Source: CAVRZY01 sp963725415 | Lineage (GTDB): Bacteria; Acidobacteriota; Terriglobia; Bryobacterales; Bryobacteraceae | Direction: 5' to 3' | DNA length: 59,387 nucleotides | Assembly: GCA_963725415.1 (NCBI GenBank) | Contig: CAVRZY010000007.1 | Span: 1-59,387, forward strand | Shown: one piece after another, positions 1 to 9,718 of the stretch | Layout of the letters: each line of letters begins with the position of its first letter | Position numbering within the stretch: the first letter of the stretch is position 1 | Translations under genes and position numbers: made by a program | The notes under the pieces: generated by a model | What the model was told of the DNA's origin: nothing | The model's input: the letters and a program-made list of their open reading frames with translations, nothing else | Database searches by the model: none

Positions 1-282
1 ATCCCCCTCGGCAGCGGGGAGGCGTCAAGAAGCCGGGCGCGCCCGCCGAAGCCAGCATGAACCCGCGTCTAGTCAGAAGCATGGCGGTATTGGACATCGC
101 AGTCACCTCGGTGCTTTTTGGACAACCAGCATATCGCTGAGAGTATACACCCATCCGCCGCCCTGGGAAGGCGCTGGGCCCGGGTTGGAGGTGCGGCCTG
201 TTCTTCCTCCTTCAAAGGGGAAGAAGACTCGTGGCTGCGGCATTCCCACTGTTTGTCTGTCTAACCGCACCACCCGGGACCA
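1..282. other. Left edge, no gene recognised
   Basis: I see no convincing coding frame on either strand before the LysR gene. The short open frames here lack family resemblance and ribosome binding sites. The stretch probably holds the upstream control region of the LysR gene and the end of whatever lies beyond the window edge. Confidence 0.4.
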
Positions 283-303
283 CTTGCTACAATTAGTAGC
301 AAG
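283..303. promoter_or_regulatory. Perfect 8-bp dyad upstream of lysR, candidate operator
   Basis: CTTGCTAC and its exact reverse complement GTAGCAAG flank the 5-nt spacer AATTA. The dyad ends 80 nt before the LysR-type gene. LysR-family proteins commonly bind interrupted dyads upstream of their own gene or target, so autoregulation is a reasonable inference, but no direct evidence is visible. Confidence 0.5.
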
Positions 304-383
304 ATACGGCGCCACAGGGAAATTCATTATTTCTATCGCGCCGATTCATATTTTGTTTCGGGAAGGCGCAGCCCGCCAACACT

Positions 384-1298
384 ATGGATCTCGACCAACT
401 CCACACCTTCCTTGAGATCGTGCGGCTGAAGAGTTTTTCCAAAGCCGCCCAGACCTGCTTCCGGACGCAGCCGGCCATCAGCGCCCAGGTGCGCCAGTTG
501 GAGCAGGAACTCAACACCGCCCTGTTCGAGCGCTTTGGCAGCCGTATTTCTTTGACGACTGCCGGGAAGATCTTCGCGCAATATGCCGAGCAGATCCTGG
601 AGCTGCGCCGGCAGGCCCAGAACGCCATCCACGAACTGGAACGCACGCCTCGCGGTGAGCTGGTCATTGCCGCCAACGAAGCCACCTGCATCCACGTCTT
701 GCCGCGGGTTTTCTCCGAGTACAGCCGGCAGTTCCCGCAGGTCCAGTTGCTGGTCGAGCGGATGTATGGGGCCCGCATTATCGAAGCCGTGCTGGAGAAC
801 CTGGCGGACTTCGGCATCACCCAGTTGCCCATCCAGGAGCGGAAGCTCGAAGTCGCCAAGATCCATTCTGATGAAATCAAGCTGGTCGTTCCGGCCGGCC
901 ACCCGCTGGCCACGAAAGCCGCCGTGCGCTGTGAAGAACTGACCGGCTTCCCCCTGCTCCTGCCAAAATCCGGAACCACCCGCGCCCGTCTGGGCCAATG
1001 GCTGGAGCCGGTGGAGGACCACCTGCACGTCTCCATGGAGCTGGATTCCACGGAGATGATCAAGCGGTTTGTCATGGCGGGCCTGGGGCTTTCCTTTCTG
1101 GCTGAGTCTCACTGCCTGGCTGAGCTGGCCGCACGCCGCCTGAGCGCAATTTCGCTCGCGCCGGAGTCGATGATCCGGCAGCTCGGATTGATTTATCGAA
1201 AAGACAAAGCCTTGTCGAAGGCCGCCCTGGGCTTCATCCAGGTGGTGCTGGAGCACGCCGGCCCCGCCAACGCTCACTCCCACGCAGGAGAGACCTAG
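384..1298 (+). CDS. LysR-family transcriptional regulator
   Basis: 304 residues, the usual LysR length. The N-terminal winged helix-turn-helix lies at residues 1-60, with the recognition segment SFSKAAQTCFRTQPAISAQV, followed by the linker helix and a periplasmic-binding-like effector domain (about 90-295). It should be a cytoplasmic DNA-binding regulator responding to a small ligand. The next gene, a sulfatase, starts 26 nt downstream on the same strand, so co-transcription and a role in sulfate-ester use are possible. The effector cannot be told from sequence. An interrupted palindrome 80 nt upstream is a candidate binding site. Confidence 0.93.
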   Translation: MDLDQLHTFLEIVRLKSFSKAAQTCFRTQPAISAQVRQLEQELNTALFERFGSRISLTTAGKIFAQYAEQILELRRQAQNAIHELERTPRGELVIAANEATCIHVLPRVFSEYSRQFPQVQLLVERMYGARIIEAVLENLADFGITQLPIQERKLEVAKIHSDEIKLVVPAGHPLATKAAVRCEELTGFPLLLPKSGTTRARLGQWLEPVEDHLHVSMELDSTEMIKRFVMAGLGLSFLAESHCLAELAARRLSAISLAPESMIRQLGLIYRKDKALSKAALGFIQVVLEHAGPANAHSHAGET

Positions 1299-1324
1299 AC
1301 CGGATTCTCGTTATGGAGACCCAA

Positions 1325-2626
1325 ATGATTACTCGACGCACTTATCTTCACTCGATGGCCGGCAGTCTTGTCGCCATGCGCGCCCGTGGGGCCACCGCGG
1401 CGCGAGGGCCGAATATCGTTGTCATCGTCTCCGACGACCACGGCTACGCCGACTTGAGCTGCTACGACCACCCCAAAGAGATCCGCACGCCGAACATCGA
1501 CCGCATCGCGCAGCGCGGCGTGCGCTTTGTCTGCGGTTACGCCAGCGCTTACGTGTGCGCGCCCACGCGGGCCGGGCTGATGACGGGCCGCTACCAGCAA
1601 CGCTGCGGCTTCTACACTGCCTCGGACTCCCGCATCGGCTTGCCCCTGAGCGAGATTACCATGGCCGATGTGCTCCGCAAGCATGGCTACGTAACCGGAG
1701 CCTTTGGCAAATGGCATCTCGGCATCGAGCCGCCCTACCACCCGCGGAAGCGGGGCTTCGACGAGTTCTACGGTTTCCTTGGCCACGGCGCACACGACTA
1801 TTTCGACCTCAAGCGCACCGTGCCGTTCAATTCCATTTGGCGAAACGACCAGATCATCGACGACACCGGCTACCTCACCGACAATCTCGGACGAGAGGCT
1901 GTCTCCTTCATCCAGCGGTACGAGAAACAGCCCTTCTTTCTGTACCTGGCTTTCAATGCCGTCCACCTCCCGCTTCAGGCGCCCGAGGCCGTGATCCGGA
2001 AGTACGACACCGGCAATCGAAACCGCGACACCTACCTTGCCATGCTCGAACGCGAGGACGTTGCGGTGGGCGCAGTTCTCGATGAACTGGAGAGGCGCGG
2101 GCTGGACAGCAGCACGCTGGTGGTGTTCTTTTCCGACAACGGCGGCGCGCGCCAGAACGCCTCCAGCAACGGCGCATTGCGCGACTTCAAGCACAGCGTC
2201 TACGAAGGCGGCATTCGCGTGCCTTTCATGCTGAGCTGGCCCGGACGCTTGCCCGAGAACAGCGTTTCCAAAGAACCTGTCATCGTCATGGACCTCCTGC
2301 CGACCGTCTGCGCCGCTGCCGGAGCCGAGCTTCCAAAAGACCGCGTCTATGACGGGAAGAACCTGCTGCCTCTGCTGCGCAGAGAACAGCCTGGTCCGCT
2401 CCACGAAACGCTCTACTGGGACGGCGACGAAGGCAAGCAGGCCGTCCGGGCCGGTCCCTGGAAACTTGTGGACAACCAGGGTAAGCTCGAACTCTACAAC
2501 CTGGACAGCGACCTCAGCGAGAAGAACGACCTCTCCTCCCAACATCCAGAGATCCTCAGAAGGCTGAAGGAGTCCTTCGACGCCTGGCGCAAGGCCATGG
2601 CGCCGCGCATCCGCAAACGAGCCTAA
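1325..2626 (+). CDS. Tat-exported type I sulfatase
   Basis: Arylsulfatase-family enzyme hydrolysing sulfate esters. The signature CAPTRAGLMTGR carries the cysteine (about residue 78) that must be converted to formylglycine. The metal-binding DDHGYADL segment lies near residue 37 and SDNGG near the middle. The N-terminus has a twin-arginine signal (TRRTYLHSMAGS), so the folded enzyme is probably exported. I prefer the ATG at 1325 because GGAGA lies 5-9 nt before it; an in-frame ATG at 1313 would add four residues. No formylglycine-generating enzyme is encoded in the window. The substrate is unknown; carbohydrate sulfate is likely for this kind of organism. Confidence 0.92.
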   Translation: MITRRTYLHSMAGSLVAMRARGATAARGPNIVVIVSDDHGYADLSCYDHPKEIRTPNIDRIAQRGVRFVCGYASAYVCAPTRAGLMTGRYQQRCGFYTASDSRIGLPLSEITMADVLRKHGYVTGAFGKWHLGIEPPYHPRKRGFDEFYGFLGHGAHDYFDLKRTVPFNSIWRNDQIIDDTGYLTDNLGREAVSFIQRYEKQPFFLYLAFNAVHLPLQAPEAVIRKYDTGNRNRDTYLAMLEREDVAVGAVLDELERRGLDSSTLVVFFSDNGGARQNASSNGALRDFKHSVYEGGIRVPFMLSWPGRLPENSVSKEPVIVMDLLPTVCAAAGAELPKDRVYDGKNLLPLLRREQPGPLHETLYWDGDEGKQAVRAGPWKLVDNQGKLELYNLDSDLSEKNDLSSQHPEILRRLKESFDAWRKAMAPRIRKRA

Positions 2627-2714
2627 ACTTTTCCTGCACCTGGCCGATCTATGCGTAAGCGCGGGGCTGCCGCCGTCAATGGGCCGCCCGCCAGTTCGTA
2701 CAGAAAGGCCAGCC

Positions 2715-3101
2715 ATGGAACTGCGGCGTGAACCCCGATTCGAAACCACCCAGCCGGTCAGACTTACCGTCCTGGGAGAGCGCCAGACCGAGTTGTATGG
2801 GAATGTGGTCAACCTCTCGGGTACGGGGATGCGGTTGATCGTCAACGGCGCCATCCGCCAGGGGGCGGCTGTGAAACTGGAGCTCAAGGAGCGGCTTTTG
2901 CTCGGCGAGGTCTGCTACTGTGAGCCTATGGGGGGCGACTATGCGGTGGGTCTCAACCTGGAACACTCTCTGGTTCACACGCAGGAGCTGGCCCACCTGG
3001 CCGCCAAGCTGCTGGGGCAAACGCCGCAGCCGCCTCGCACCGCGCAGGTGCGCAAGAAGCCCAGGATCATTCCGCGCGCTAACAGACCTGTAACGCCTTG
3101 A
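2715..3101 (+). CDS. PilZ-domain protein
   Basis: Single-domain protein of about 128 residues. It carries the c-di-GMP binding signature of PilZ domains: RREPRFE near the N-terminus and NLSGTGM about 30 residues later, followed by beta strands. It probably acts as a cytoplasmic c-di-GMP effector; the partner is unknown. The start at 2715 has AGAAAGG 6 nt upstream; the open frame runs further back to 2679. The C-terminal 30 residues are basic and proline-rich, probably disordered. Confidence 0.85.
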   Translation: MELRREPRFETTQPVRLTVLGERQTELYGNVVNLSGTGMRLIVNGAIRQGAAVKLELKERLLLGEVCYCEPMGGDYAVGLNLEHSLVHTQELAHLAAKLLGQTPQPPRTAQVRKKPRIIPRANRPVTP

Positions 3102-3156
3102 CGCCCTGGCCCCATCCCAGACTGGACCGCTGGTTTCGCGCTATCCTTTTCTTTCT

Positions 3157-4062
3157 ATGGCCAGCAGAGCCGTGGTGTTTGGGAATCGGGGCCAGCTCGG
3201 CGTCGAGTTAGCTCGTGAGTTAACGCAACGTGGTTACCAGGTGGAGGGCTTCGATCGGCCCGAGATCGACATCGCCCAGCGCGAGCCGGTCGAGCAATGC
3301 CTGGCCCAGATTGATCCCGCCGTGGTCTTCAACGCCGCCGCTTACAACCAGGTGGACGTGGCCGAGGAGGAACCGCTGGCGGCCTTCGAGGTCAACGCCC
3401 TGGCCGTGCGCAACATCGCGCTGGTGTGCCGCCAGATGGACGCCCGCCTAGTCCATTACTCGACGGACTACGTCTTTGACGGGACGGCCAGCAGGCCTTA
3501 CACCGAGGAGGATCAGACCCACCCGTTGGGTGCTTATGGCGTCTCCAAGCTGGCCGGGGAGCTTTACGCCCAGGCCTATCTGGACGCGCCGCTCATCATC
3601 CGGACTTCCGGCGTGTTCGGACCCGGGGGGCTGCACACGGCGCGGGGGAATTTCATCGAGCTGATGCTGCGCCTGGCCGACTCCGGCAAGCCCATCCGGG
3701 TGGTCGAGGATCACATCGCTTCGCCCGCCTACGCTCCCCTGCTGGCCTCCCGTTCCATCGATCTGTTCGAGAAGGACCAGCAGGGCGTGTTCCACATCGG
3801 CGGCGGCACCCCGATTTCCTGGTTCAACTACGCCCGGATGATCTTTGAGATTGCCGGCCTGGCTCCGGAGTTGCGCCCTACCACCGAACGGGAATACCGA
3901 ACCGCGGCGCGGCGCCCCAAGTATTCGGCGCTCTCCAACGCCAAGATGGAAAGTCTCGGGCTGGAACCTATGCCTCCGCTCGAGCTGGCGGTCAAGAGCT
4001 ACTTTGTGCTGCGCAAGAGCCGCCTCGGTGAAGCCGGCGCGCCTACGACTCCCCCCGCTTGA
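3157..4062 (+). CDS. rfbD: dTDP-4-dehydrorhamnose reductase
   Basis: 301 residues, full length for RmlD/RfbD, which reduces dTDP-4-keto-rhamnose to dTDP-L-rhamnose with NAD(P)H. The Rossmann nucleotide-binding start FGNRGQLGVELA, the STDYVFDG segment and the YGVSK catalytic Tyr-Lys pair are all present. No rfbA, B or C lies beside it in this GC-rich segment, so the rest of the pathway must be elsewhere. Its 3' end overlaps the convergent VWFA gene by 20 bp. Confidence 0.92.
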   Translation: MASRAVVFGNRGQLGVELARELTQRGYQVEGFDRPEIDIAQREPVEQCLAQIDPAVVFNAAAYNQVDVAEEEPLAAFEVNALAVRNIALVCRQMDARLVHYSTDYVFDGTASRPYTEEDQTHPLGAYGVSKLAGELYAQAYLDAPLIIRTSGVFGPGGLHTARGNFIELMLRLADSGKPIRVVEDHIASPAYAPLLASRSIDLFEKDQQGVFHIGGGTPISWFNYARMIFEIAGLAPELRPTTEREYRTAARRPKYSALSNAKMESLGLEPMPPLELAVKSYFVLRKSRLGEAGAPTTPPA

Positions 4063-5038
4063 GGGCGTAATAGCCCTTGCGCGCTTGCACCTTGAGGTCC
4101 TTCTGGCGTGTCTTGACATCCAGCCGCCGGAAGGCGCCGTCCTTGGCCGGATTGGCGGGCGTATAGCCCAGCGCGTACTGGCTGCGCATCTCTTTCTGGA
4201 TCTCTTCAAAGATGGCCGGCAAAGGATTGTTCTTGCTGACCCGGAACAGCCGGCCTCCGGTCTCCTCCGACAGCTTCCTCAGCGCCGCATCGCTGACGCC
4301 ACCAAAGCCAAACCCTCGCCGGTAGTAAGCGCTCGGGTCCACGTAGTAGATGCTGTAGATAATGGCGTCGGCTTTCTGCGCGGCCTCCAGCGCGTCTTCC
4401 AGCTTCAGACGGCTGCCCATGTCCACGCCGTCGGTGATCAGCACGATCGCCTTCCGGCCCACCTCCCCGCGCAGTTTCTCGCGCGCCGCCAGGTACACCG
4501 AATCGTAGAGCACCGTCCCACGCGGCTGGGACATGGTAGGGACCGGACCTGGCTGGATGCCTCCCACACCCGCGTTCAGCCGCAAGCCCTCCAGCGCCTG
4601 CCTGAGCAGCCGGGCCGAGCCGGTGAAGTCCTGCAATAGCTCAGCCTCCGACCCAAAGCTGATCAGAAACGCCAGGTCTTTCTGCCGGAGCACCGCCGAG
4701 AAAAACTGGGCCGCGGCGTCCCTCTCGATCTCGATCAGGCGCTCCTGGCTGCGGCTGACGTCCACCAGCAGCCCGATGGTCAAGGGCAGGTCCGTTTCCC
4801 GCGCGAAATACTTCACTTCCTGGGGCTTGCCCTCCTCGCTCACCAGGAAGTCGTCCTTGCCCAGCGTACTCACCAGTCCTCCCTGCTTGTTTCGAACCGA
4901 GCAGAGGATGTTCACTACATCCACTTCCACTTTGATGGTGGGCTCCAGCTCCGGTTCGGGCGCCGGCTTCTGAGGCTGTTGCGCGAGCGCGCAGGCCAGC
5001 AGCAATCCGGGTGCAGCAAACTGGCGGGCTGACGGCAT
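4043..5038 (-). CDS. VWFA-domain protein, acidobacterial type, secreted
   Basis: 331 residues with an N-terminal signal peptide (MPSARQFAAPGLLLACALAQ), a short beta-rich segment (VVNILCSVRNKQG to KYFARE), then a von Willebrand A domain with the metal-site motif DVSRS near residue 94 and TDGVD around residue 200. This architecture matches the VWFA-related family that is strongly expanded in Acidobacteria. It is probably periplasmic or surface-located and takes part in protein-protein contacts; the precise role is unknown. Confidence 0.88.
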   Translation of the reverse strand: MPSARQFAAPGLLLACALAQQPQKPAPEPELEPTIKVEVDVVNILCSVRNKQGGLVSTLGKDDFLVSEEGKPQEVKYFARETDLPLTIGLLVDVSRSQERLIEIERDAAAQFFSAVLRQKDLAFLISFGSEAELLQDFTGSARLLRQALEGLRLNAGVGGIQPGPVPTMSQPRGTVLYDSVYLAAREKLRGEVGRKAIVLITDGVDMGSRLKLEDALEAAQKADAIIYSIYYVDPSAYYRRGFGFGGVSDAALRKLSEETGGRLFRVSKNNPLPAIFEEIQKEMRSQYALGYTPANPAKDGAFRRLDVKTRQKDLKVQARKGYYALKRGES

Positions 5039-5093
5039 ACAATTCTAGAGTGCTGTCTGGTTAGACGCACCGGCGAGGAATCCTGTTACCGCC

Positions 5094-5699
5094 ATGCGAA
5101 AAGCCCTGCTGCATTTGAAGAAAGCGGATCCGGTCCTCCACGGCCTGATCGAGCAGATCGGTCCCTATGCCATCGAGTTCCTCGAACCGGACTTTGCGAC
5201 GCTGGTCAAGGCCATCATCTACCAGCAGCTCAGCGGGAAGGTGGCCTCCGTCATCTTCGATCGCCTGGCCGCCGCGGCGGGGGATGGCAATCTTACGCCG
5301 GCAGCGGTCCTCAAGCTCAGCCCGCGCAAGATGCGCGCCCTGGGCCTGTCCAGGCAGAAGATCGCCTACATCCGCGATCTGGCGGCCCGCACCCAATCCG
5401 GGGAGCTTGATTTTGCAGCTTTGCTGGACCTGCACGATGAAGCCGTCTGCCAGCGGCTGACCAGCCTGAAGGGCATCGGGACCTGGACCGTCCAGATGTT
5501 CCTGATCTTCGGCCTGCGCCGCCTGGACGTACTCCCCTCCGCCGATCTCGGAATCCGCGCCGCCGTCCGCAAGGCCTACGGTTTTGCCGAACTACCCAGA
5601 CCGTCGGAGATCGAAGAGCTGGCCCGCAAGTGGCGCCCCTATTGCACCGTCGCCTCCTGGTACCTGTGGCGAAGCCTGGAGGAGAAAGCGGGACTTTGA
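5094..5699 (+). CDS. DNA-3-methyladenine glycosylase II family
   Basis: 201 residues of the HhH-GPD superfamily, which excises alkylated bases from DNA. The helix-hairpin-helix LTSLKGIGTWTVQMF is followed by LDVLPSADLGI, whose aspartate is the expected catalytic residue. It lacks the N-terminal domain of E. coli AlkA and is nearer in size to the short AlkA/MAG type. It is divergent from the VWFA gene with 55 nt between starts. Confidence 0.9.
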   Translation: MRKALLHLKKADPVLHGLIEQIGPYAIEFLEPDFATLVKAIIYQQLSGKVASVIFDRLAAAAGDGNLTPAAVLKLSPRKMRALGLSRQKIAYIRDLAARTQSGELDFAALLDLHDEAVCQRLTSLKGIGTWTVQMFLIFGLRRLDVLPSADLGIRAAVRKAYGFAELPRPSEIEELARKWRPYCTVASWYLWRSLEEKAGL

Positions 5700-5721
5700 C
5701 CCGGATTTCTCGCCGCTCTCC

Positions 5722-5817
5722 TCACCGCAGAGTCGCAGAGAACGCAGAGGCAGCGCAGAGGAAATCTATCATGTCGTCCTCTGCGTAACCTCTGCGTCCT
5801 CTGCGTCTCCGCGGTGA
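5722..5817. repeat. 40-bp inverted repeat, GCAGAG-type dispersed element
   Basis: Arms at 5722-5761 and 5778-5817 match at about 34 of 40 positions, separated by 16 nt. Each arm is itself built from GCAGAG units roughly every 9-10 nt. I recognise this CGCAGAGA-rich hairpin as a type that recurs in many environmental bacterial genomes. The right arm is translated as the last residues of GlgB, whose stop codon falls in the loop. Confidence 0.85.
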
Positions 5818-8012
5818 ATCTGCTGCTCTCGCCTGCGAAATGCTACTACTGCCAGCGGCGGCAAGGTGACCTCGATGCTGTGCTCTCGCTCATGCGCCCG
5901 CAGGGACTGGGACTGCACACCGTCCGGCGTTGCCCATGTTGCTGCCGCCGAATCGTTCCGAGTCGGTGTTGAGGACCTCTTCGTAGAAGCCCTCGGCGGG
6001 GACTCCGAACGCGGTAGCCGAGCCGCGGCACCGGCGTGAAGTTGCAGCAGAACAGGAGGAAGTCGTCGGGGTCCTCGGCGCGGCGCAGGAACGCGATGAT
6101 CGAGTGGTCCACGTCGTGGAAGTCCACCCACTCGAATCCGCTCCAGTGGAAATCCACCTCGTAGAGCGCGGGCTGGGCGCGGTAGAAGCAGGTTCAGCTC
6201 GCGCACGAGCGTCTGCAGCTTGCGGTGGGAGTCGAAGTCCAGCAGCTCCCAGCGCACGCTGGCGTCGTGGTTCCACTCCTCGTACTGGCCGATCTCCGAG
6301 CCCATGAACAGCAGCTTCTTGCCGGGGTGGCGCGTACATGTAGGCCAGGAAGGCGCGCACGTTGGCGAAGCGCTGCCACTCGTCGCCCGGCATCTTGCTC
6401 GAGCAGCGAGCCCTTGCCGTGCACCACCTCGTCGTGCGAGATGGGCAGCACGAAGTTCTCGTGGAAGGCGTACAGCAGGCTGAAGGTGATGTTGTTGTGG
6501 TGGTACTTGCGGTGGACCGGGTCGCTGCGAAAAGTAGCGCCAGCATGTCGTGCATCCAGCCCATGTTCCACTTCATGGTGAAGCCCAGCCCGCCCAGGTA
6601 GACGGGCTTGGAGACGCCGGGGAAGGCCGTGGATTCCTCGGCGATGGTGATGGCGCCGGGCACCTTGTGGGCCAGCTCGTTGAAGCGGCGCAGGAAGTCG
6701 ATGGCCTCCAGGTTCTCGCGGCCGCCGTACTGGTTGGGGATCCACTCGCCCGGCTGGCGCGAATAGTCCAGGTAGAGCATGGAGGCCACGGCATCCACCC
6801 GCAGCCCGTCGATGTGGTACTTCTTCAGCCAGAACAGGGCGTTGGAGATCAGGAAGGCGCGCACCTCGTTGCGGCCGTAGTTGAAGATCAGGGTGCCCCA
6901 GTCCTGGTGCTCGCCCTTGCGCGGGTCGGCGTGCTCGTAGAGCGCGGTGCCGTCGAAGTAGGCCAGCCCGTGGGCGTCCTTGGGGAAATGGGCGGGCACC
7001 CAGTCCACGATCACGCCGATGCCGGCCTGGTGGCAGCGGTCCACGAAGTACATGAAGTCGTCCGGCGTGCCGAAGCGCGAGGTGGGCGCGAAGTAGCCGA
7101 TGACCTGGTAGCCCCAGGAGCCCGAGAACGGGTGCTCCATGACCGGCAGCAGCTCGATGTGGGTGTAGCCCATGCGCTTCACGTACTCCACCAGCGTGTC
7201 GGCCAGCTCGCGGTAGCTGAGCGGTCTGGCCCTGCGGCCCGCGCAGCCAGGACTCCAGGTGCACCTCGTAGATGGAGACCGGCTGCTTCAGCCAGTCCGT
7301 CTGCGCGCGCGCTCTCCATCCAGGCGGCGTCGCCCCACTGGTGTTTCGTCCAGGTCCCAGACCACGGAGGCCGACTTGGGCGGCGTCTCGCAGCAGAAGG
7401 CGTAGGGGTCGGCCTTCATCTGCTGGTAGCCGTGCAGCCGGGAGCGCACGAAGTACTTGTAGGCCGCGCCTTCTGCCAGCCCGGGAAGGAAGATCTCCCA
7501 GATGCCGGCGTCTGCGCAGGCGCATGGGATGGCGGCGGGCGTCCCAATCGTTGAAGTCGCCGACCACCGAGACCACCTCGGCGTTGGGCGCCCACACCGC
7601 GAAGCGGACGCCGGCGACTCCCTCGCATGTCGAGCGGGTGCGCGCCCAGCGTGTCGTAGCTTTCGTAGATGGGTGCCCTCTCCGTACAGGTGCAGCTCGA
7701 AATCGGTGAGCAGGGGAGGGAAGCGGTAGGGGTCCTCGAACTCCGCCACCTCGCCGCCCCACAGTTTGACGCGCAGCCGGTAGGGTTGCGCTCGCCTTCG
7801 AGCCGGGCCACGTAGAATCCGTTGGGGTGCTTCCTCTGCATGCGGCGCCGCACTGCCGTCGAGGACCACTTCGGCCTCGCGGCCTGCGGCAGGAACGCGC
7901 GCACCTCCCAGCGAGGCTCCATTCTGTCCGCGCGATGCGATGCGGTCCCAGAATGCGGAAGGGGTCGCCGTGATAGCCCGCCGGCGATGGCCTCGATTTC
8001 TTCGCGCGTCAT
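5769..8012 (-). CDS. glgB: 1,4-alpha-glucan branching enzyme, frame broken many times
   Basis: Glycogen branching enzyme of the GH13 family, which makes alpha-1,6 branches. All key blocks survive but in alternating frames: the N-terminal GDPFRILGPH, FAVWAPNAEVVSVVGDFNDW (CBM48), ELLPVMEHPFSGSWGYQ, GLRVDAVASMLYLDYSR (nucleophile Asp), ITIAEEST (acid/base Glu) and ISHDEVVHGKGSL. The length (about 747 codons) is normal. At least one break is a clear homopolymer error: removing one base from the CCC at 7977-7979 restores GGYHGDPF. The last residues (IHRGDAEDAEVTQRTT) are encoded by the inverted repeat at the 3' end. The start is 11 nt from the divergent add start, leaving no room for ordinary promoters, so either start may be wrong. 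Confidence 0.85.
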
Positions 8013-8023
8013 CGCCAGCTATT

Positions 8024-8955
8024 ATGGCAGGATGGACCTTGCCTCAGCAGCCCAAAGCGGAACTGCACCTGCACCTGGAGGGTTCCGTGGAGCCGGAGAC
8101 CTGCGGGAACTGGACCCGTCGCTGACCCCGGAAGAGATCGCGGAACGCTATCAGTACGACGATTTCCCTGGCTTCATCGAGAGCTTCAAGTGGGTGATCG
8201 GACACCTGCGGACCCCTGAGCATTACGCTCTTGATCACTCGCCGGCTGCTGGCCCGCCTTACCGAACAACGCGTCCGCTACGCCGAGATCACTCTGGCGG
8301 CCGGCGTGATCCTGTGGCGGCGGCAGGACTTCGCGCCCATCTACGAAGCGGTCCGCAAGGAATCGGCGCACTCGCCGGTCGAGGTCTGCTGGATTCTGGA
8401 CGCCGTGCGCCAGCTCGGCGCTGCCGCATGCCATGTGCGTCGCCGAGTTGGCCGCCGAGCGCGTGGATCAGGGCGTGGTGGGGTTCGGCATCGGCGGCGA
8501 ACGAAGCCCTTGGCCCGGTCGAGTGGTTTTTCGAGGTCTTTGAATTCGCCCGCCGCCGGGACCTCCATCTAACCATTCACGCCGGCGAGACCGTAGGCCC
8601 GGAATCGGTTTGGGGCGCGCTGCGAGGCGGTGCCGAGCGCATCGGCCACGGCATCCGCGCCGCCGAGGATCCTGCCCTCATCGCCCACTTGAGGGAACAC
8701 GACATTCCGCTGGAAATCTGCATTTCCAGCAACCTGGCCACCGGCGCCGTCCTCAGCCTCAGAGATCATCCCCTGCGCCGTCTCTACGACGCCGGCGTCC
8801 CCATCGTACTCAACACCGACGATCCCGCCATGTTCCACACCACTCTGACGCGAGAGTACGAACTCGCCGCCCGGGAATTTGGGTTCACCAGCCAGGAGTT
8901 GCGGGAGCTGGTCGCGAACAGCTTCCGGTATGCCTTTCGGAGGGCTGAACCGTGA
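8024..8955 (+). CDS. add: Adenosine deaminase family, four frame breaks
   Basis: Purine-salvage deaminase (adenosine to inosine) or a close relative. The metal-binding ELHLHLEGS is near the N-terminus; HAGE, RIGHG and LNTDDPAMF follow in correct order and the C-terminus is complete. Four single-base breaks occur: near 8100 (missing C), near 8233 (extra T), near 8430 (extra C) and near 8501 (extra A). Each restores conserved sequence when corrected, so I read the gene as functional with sequence errors. Specificity for adenosine rather than adenine or N6-modified adenine cannot be fixed from the motifs. Confidence 0.85.
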
Positions 8956-8968
8956 ACCTCCTGGTCCT

Positions 8969-9652
8969 CTACTGATTCTTCAGCCCGGACCCGGTCCCCG
9001 CCGGCTGGCCCGCATCCAAGCCGGCCAGCGCCCGCACCTGCGCTTCCAGTTCCTCGAGCCGCTTGGCCAGATCTTCGATGGCCTGGCCTTCGGGGTCCGG
9101 CAGCTTGCCGTGCTCCAGCACGTCGTTGACTTCCACTCCGCGCGTACGCACCACGCGGCCGGGAATCCCCACCACGGTGGAGTGATCCGGCACCGAGTGG
9201 ATCACCACCGAACCGGCGCCGATCTTGACGTGATCCCCGATCCGGATATTGCCGAGGACCTTGGCGCCCGTCCCGACGACCACGTGGTCGCCGATGGTGG
9301 GGTGCCGCTTGCCTTTCTCCTTGCCGGTCCCGCCCAGCGTCACGCCTTGGTAGAGCAGAACGTCGTCACCGATCTCCGTGGTCTCGCCGATCACCACACC
9401 CATGCCGTGGTCGATGAAGAAACGCCGGCCGATCTTGGCCCCCGGATGAATCTCAATCCCCGTCAGGCTGCGGCCAAGCTGGGAAATGAGCCGCGCCACC
9501 ACCGGAAAGCCGGCGCCGTAAAGCTTGTGCGCCAGCCGATGCAGCAGGACTGCGTGGAACCCCGGATAGCAGAAGATGATCTCGAGCACGCTCCTGGCCG
9601 CCGGATCTTCGCGGAAGATCGTCTCGATCTGCTCTTTGACAGCCCTGAACAT
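8969..9652 (-). CDS. cysE: Serine O-acetyltransferase
   Basis: 227 residues. It catalyses the first step of cysteine synthesis, O-acetylating serine with acetyl-CoA. Left-handed beta-helix hexapeptide repeats span about residues 70-175, including DHGMGVVIGETTEIGD with the catalytic histidine, and GVTLGGTGKEKGKRHP. The helical N-terminal domain is short, as in the compact (EpsC-like) form. The C-terminus has an extra acidic coiled segment. It is convergent with add and divergent from nuoA. Confidence 0.93.
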   Translation of the reverse strand: MFRAVKEQIETIFREDPAARSVLEIIFCYPGFHAVLLHRLAHKLYGAGFPVVARLISQLGRSLTGIEIHPGAKIGRRFFIDHGMGVVIGETTEIGDDVLLYQGVTLGGTGKEKGKRHPTIGDHVVVGTGAKVLGNIRIGDHVKIGAGSVVIHSVPDHSTVVGIPGRVVRTRGVEVNDVLEHGKLPDPEGQAIEDLAKRLEELEAQVRALAGLDAGQPAGTGSGLKNQ

Positions 9653-9718
9653 CCCTTTTTCATTATAGCCGCCAGCCCTCAGCCACTAGCGGTTAACGGC
9701 TTCTGCTATATTGAGGGC

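Noticed and set aside
1295..2887. 530-codon minus-strand frame opposite the sulfatase
   Set aside because: Shadow frame; the plus strand has the full sulfatase with active-site motif.
6550..7554. Plus-strand frame of 334 codons opposite glgB
   Set aside because: Val/Gly/His-rich shadow; the minus strand carries all branching-enzyme motifs.
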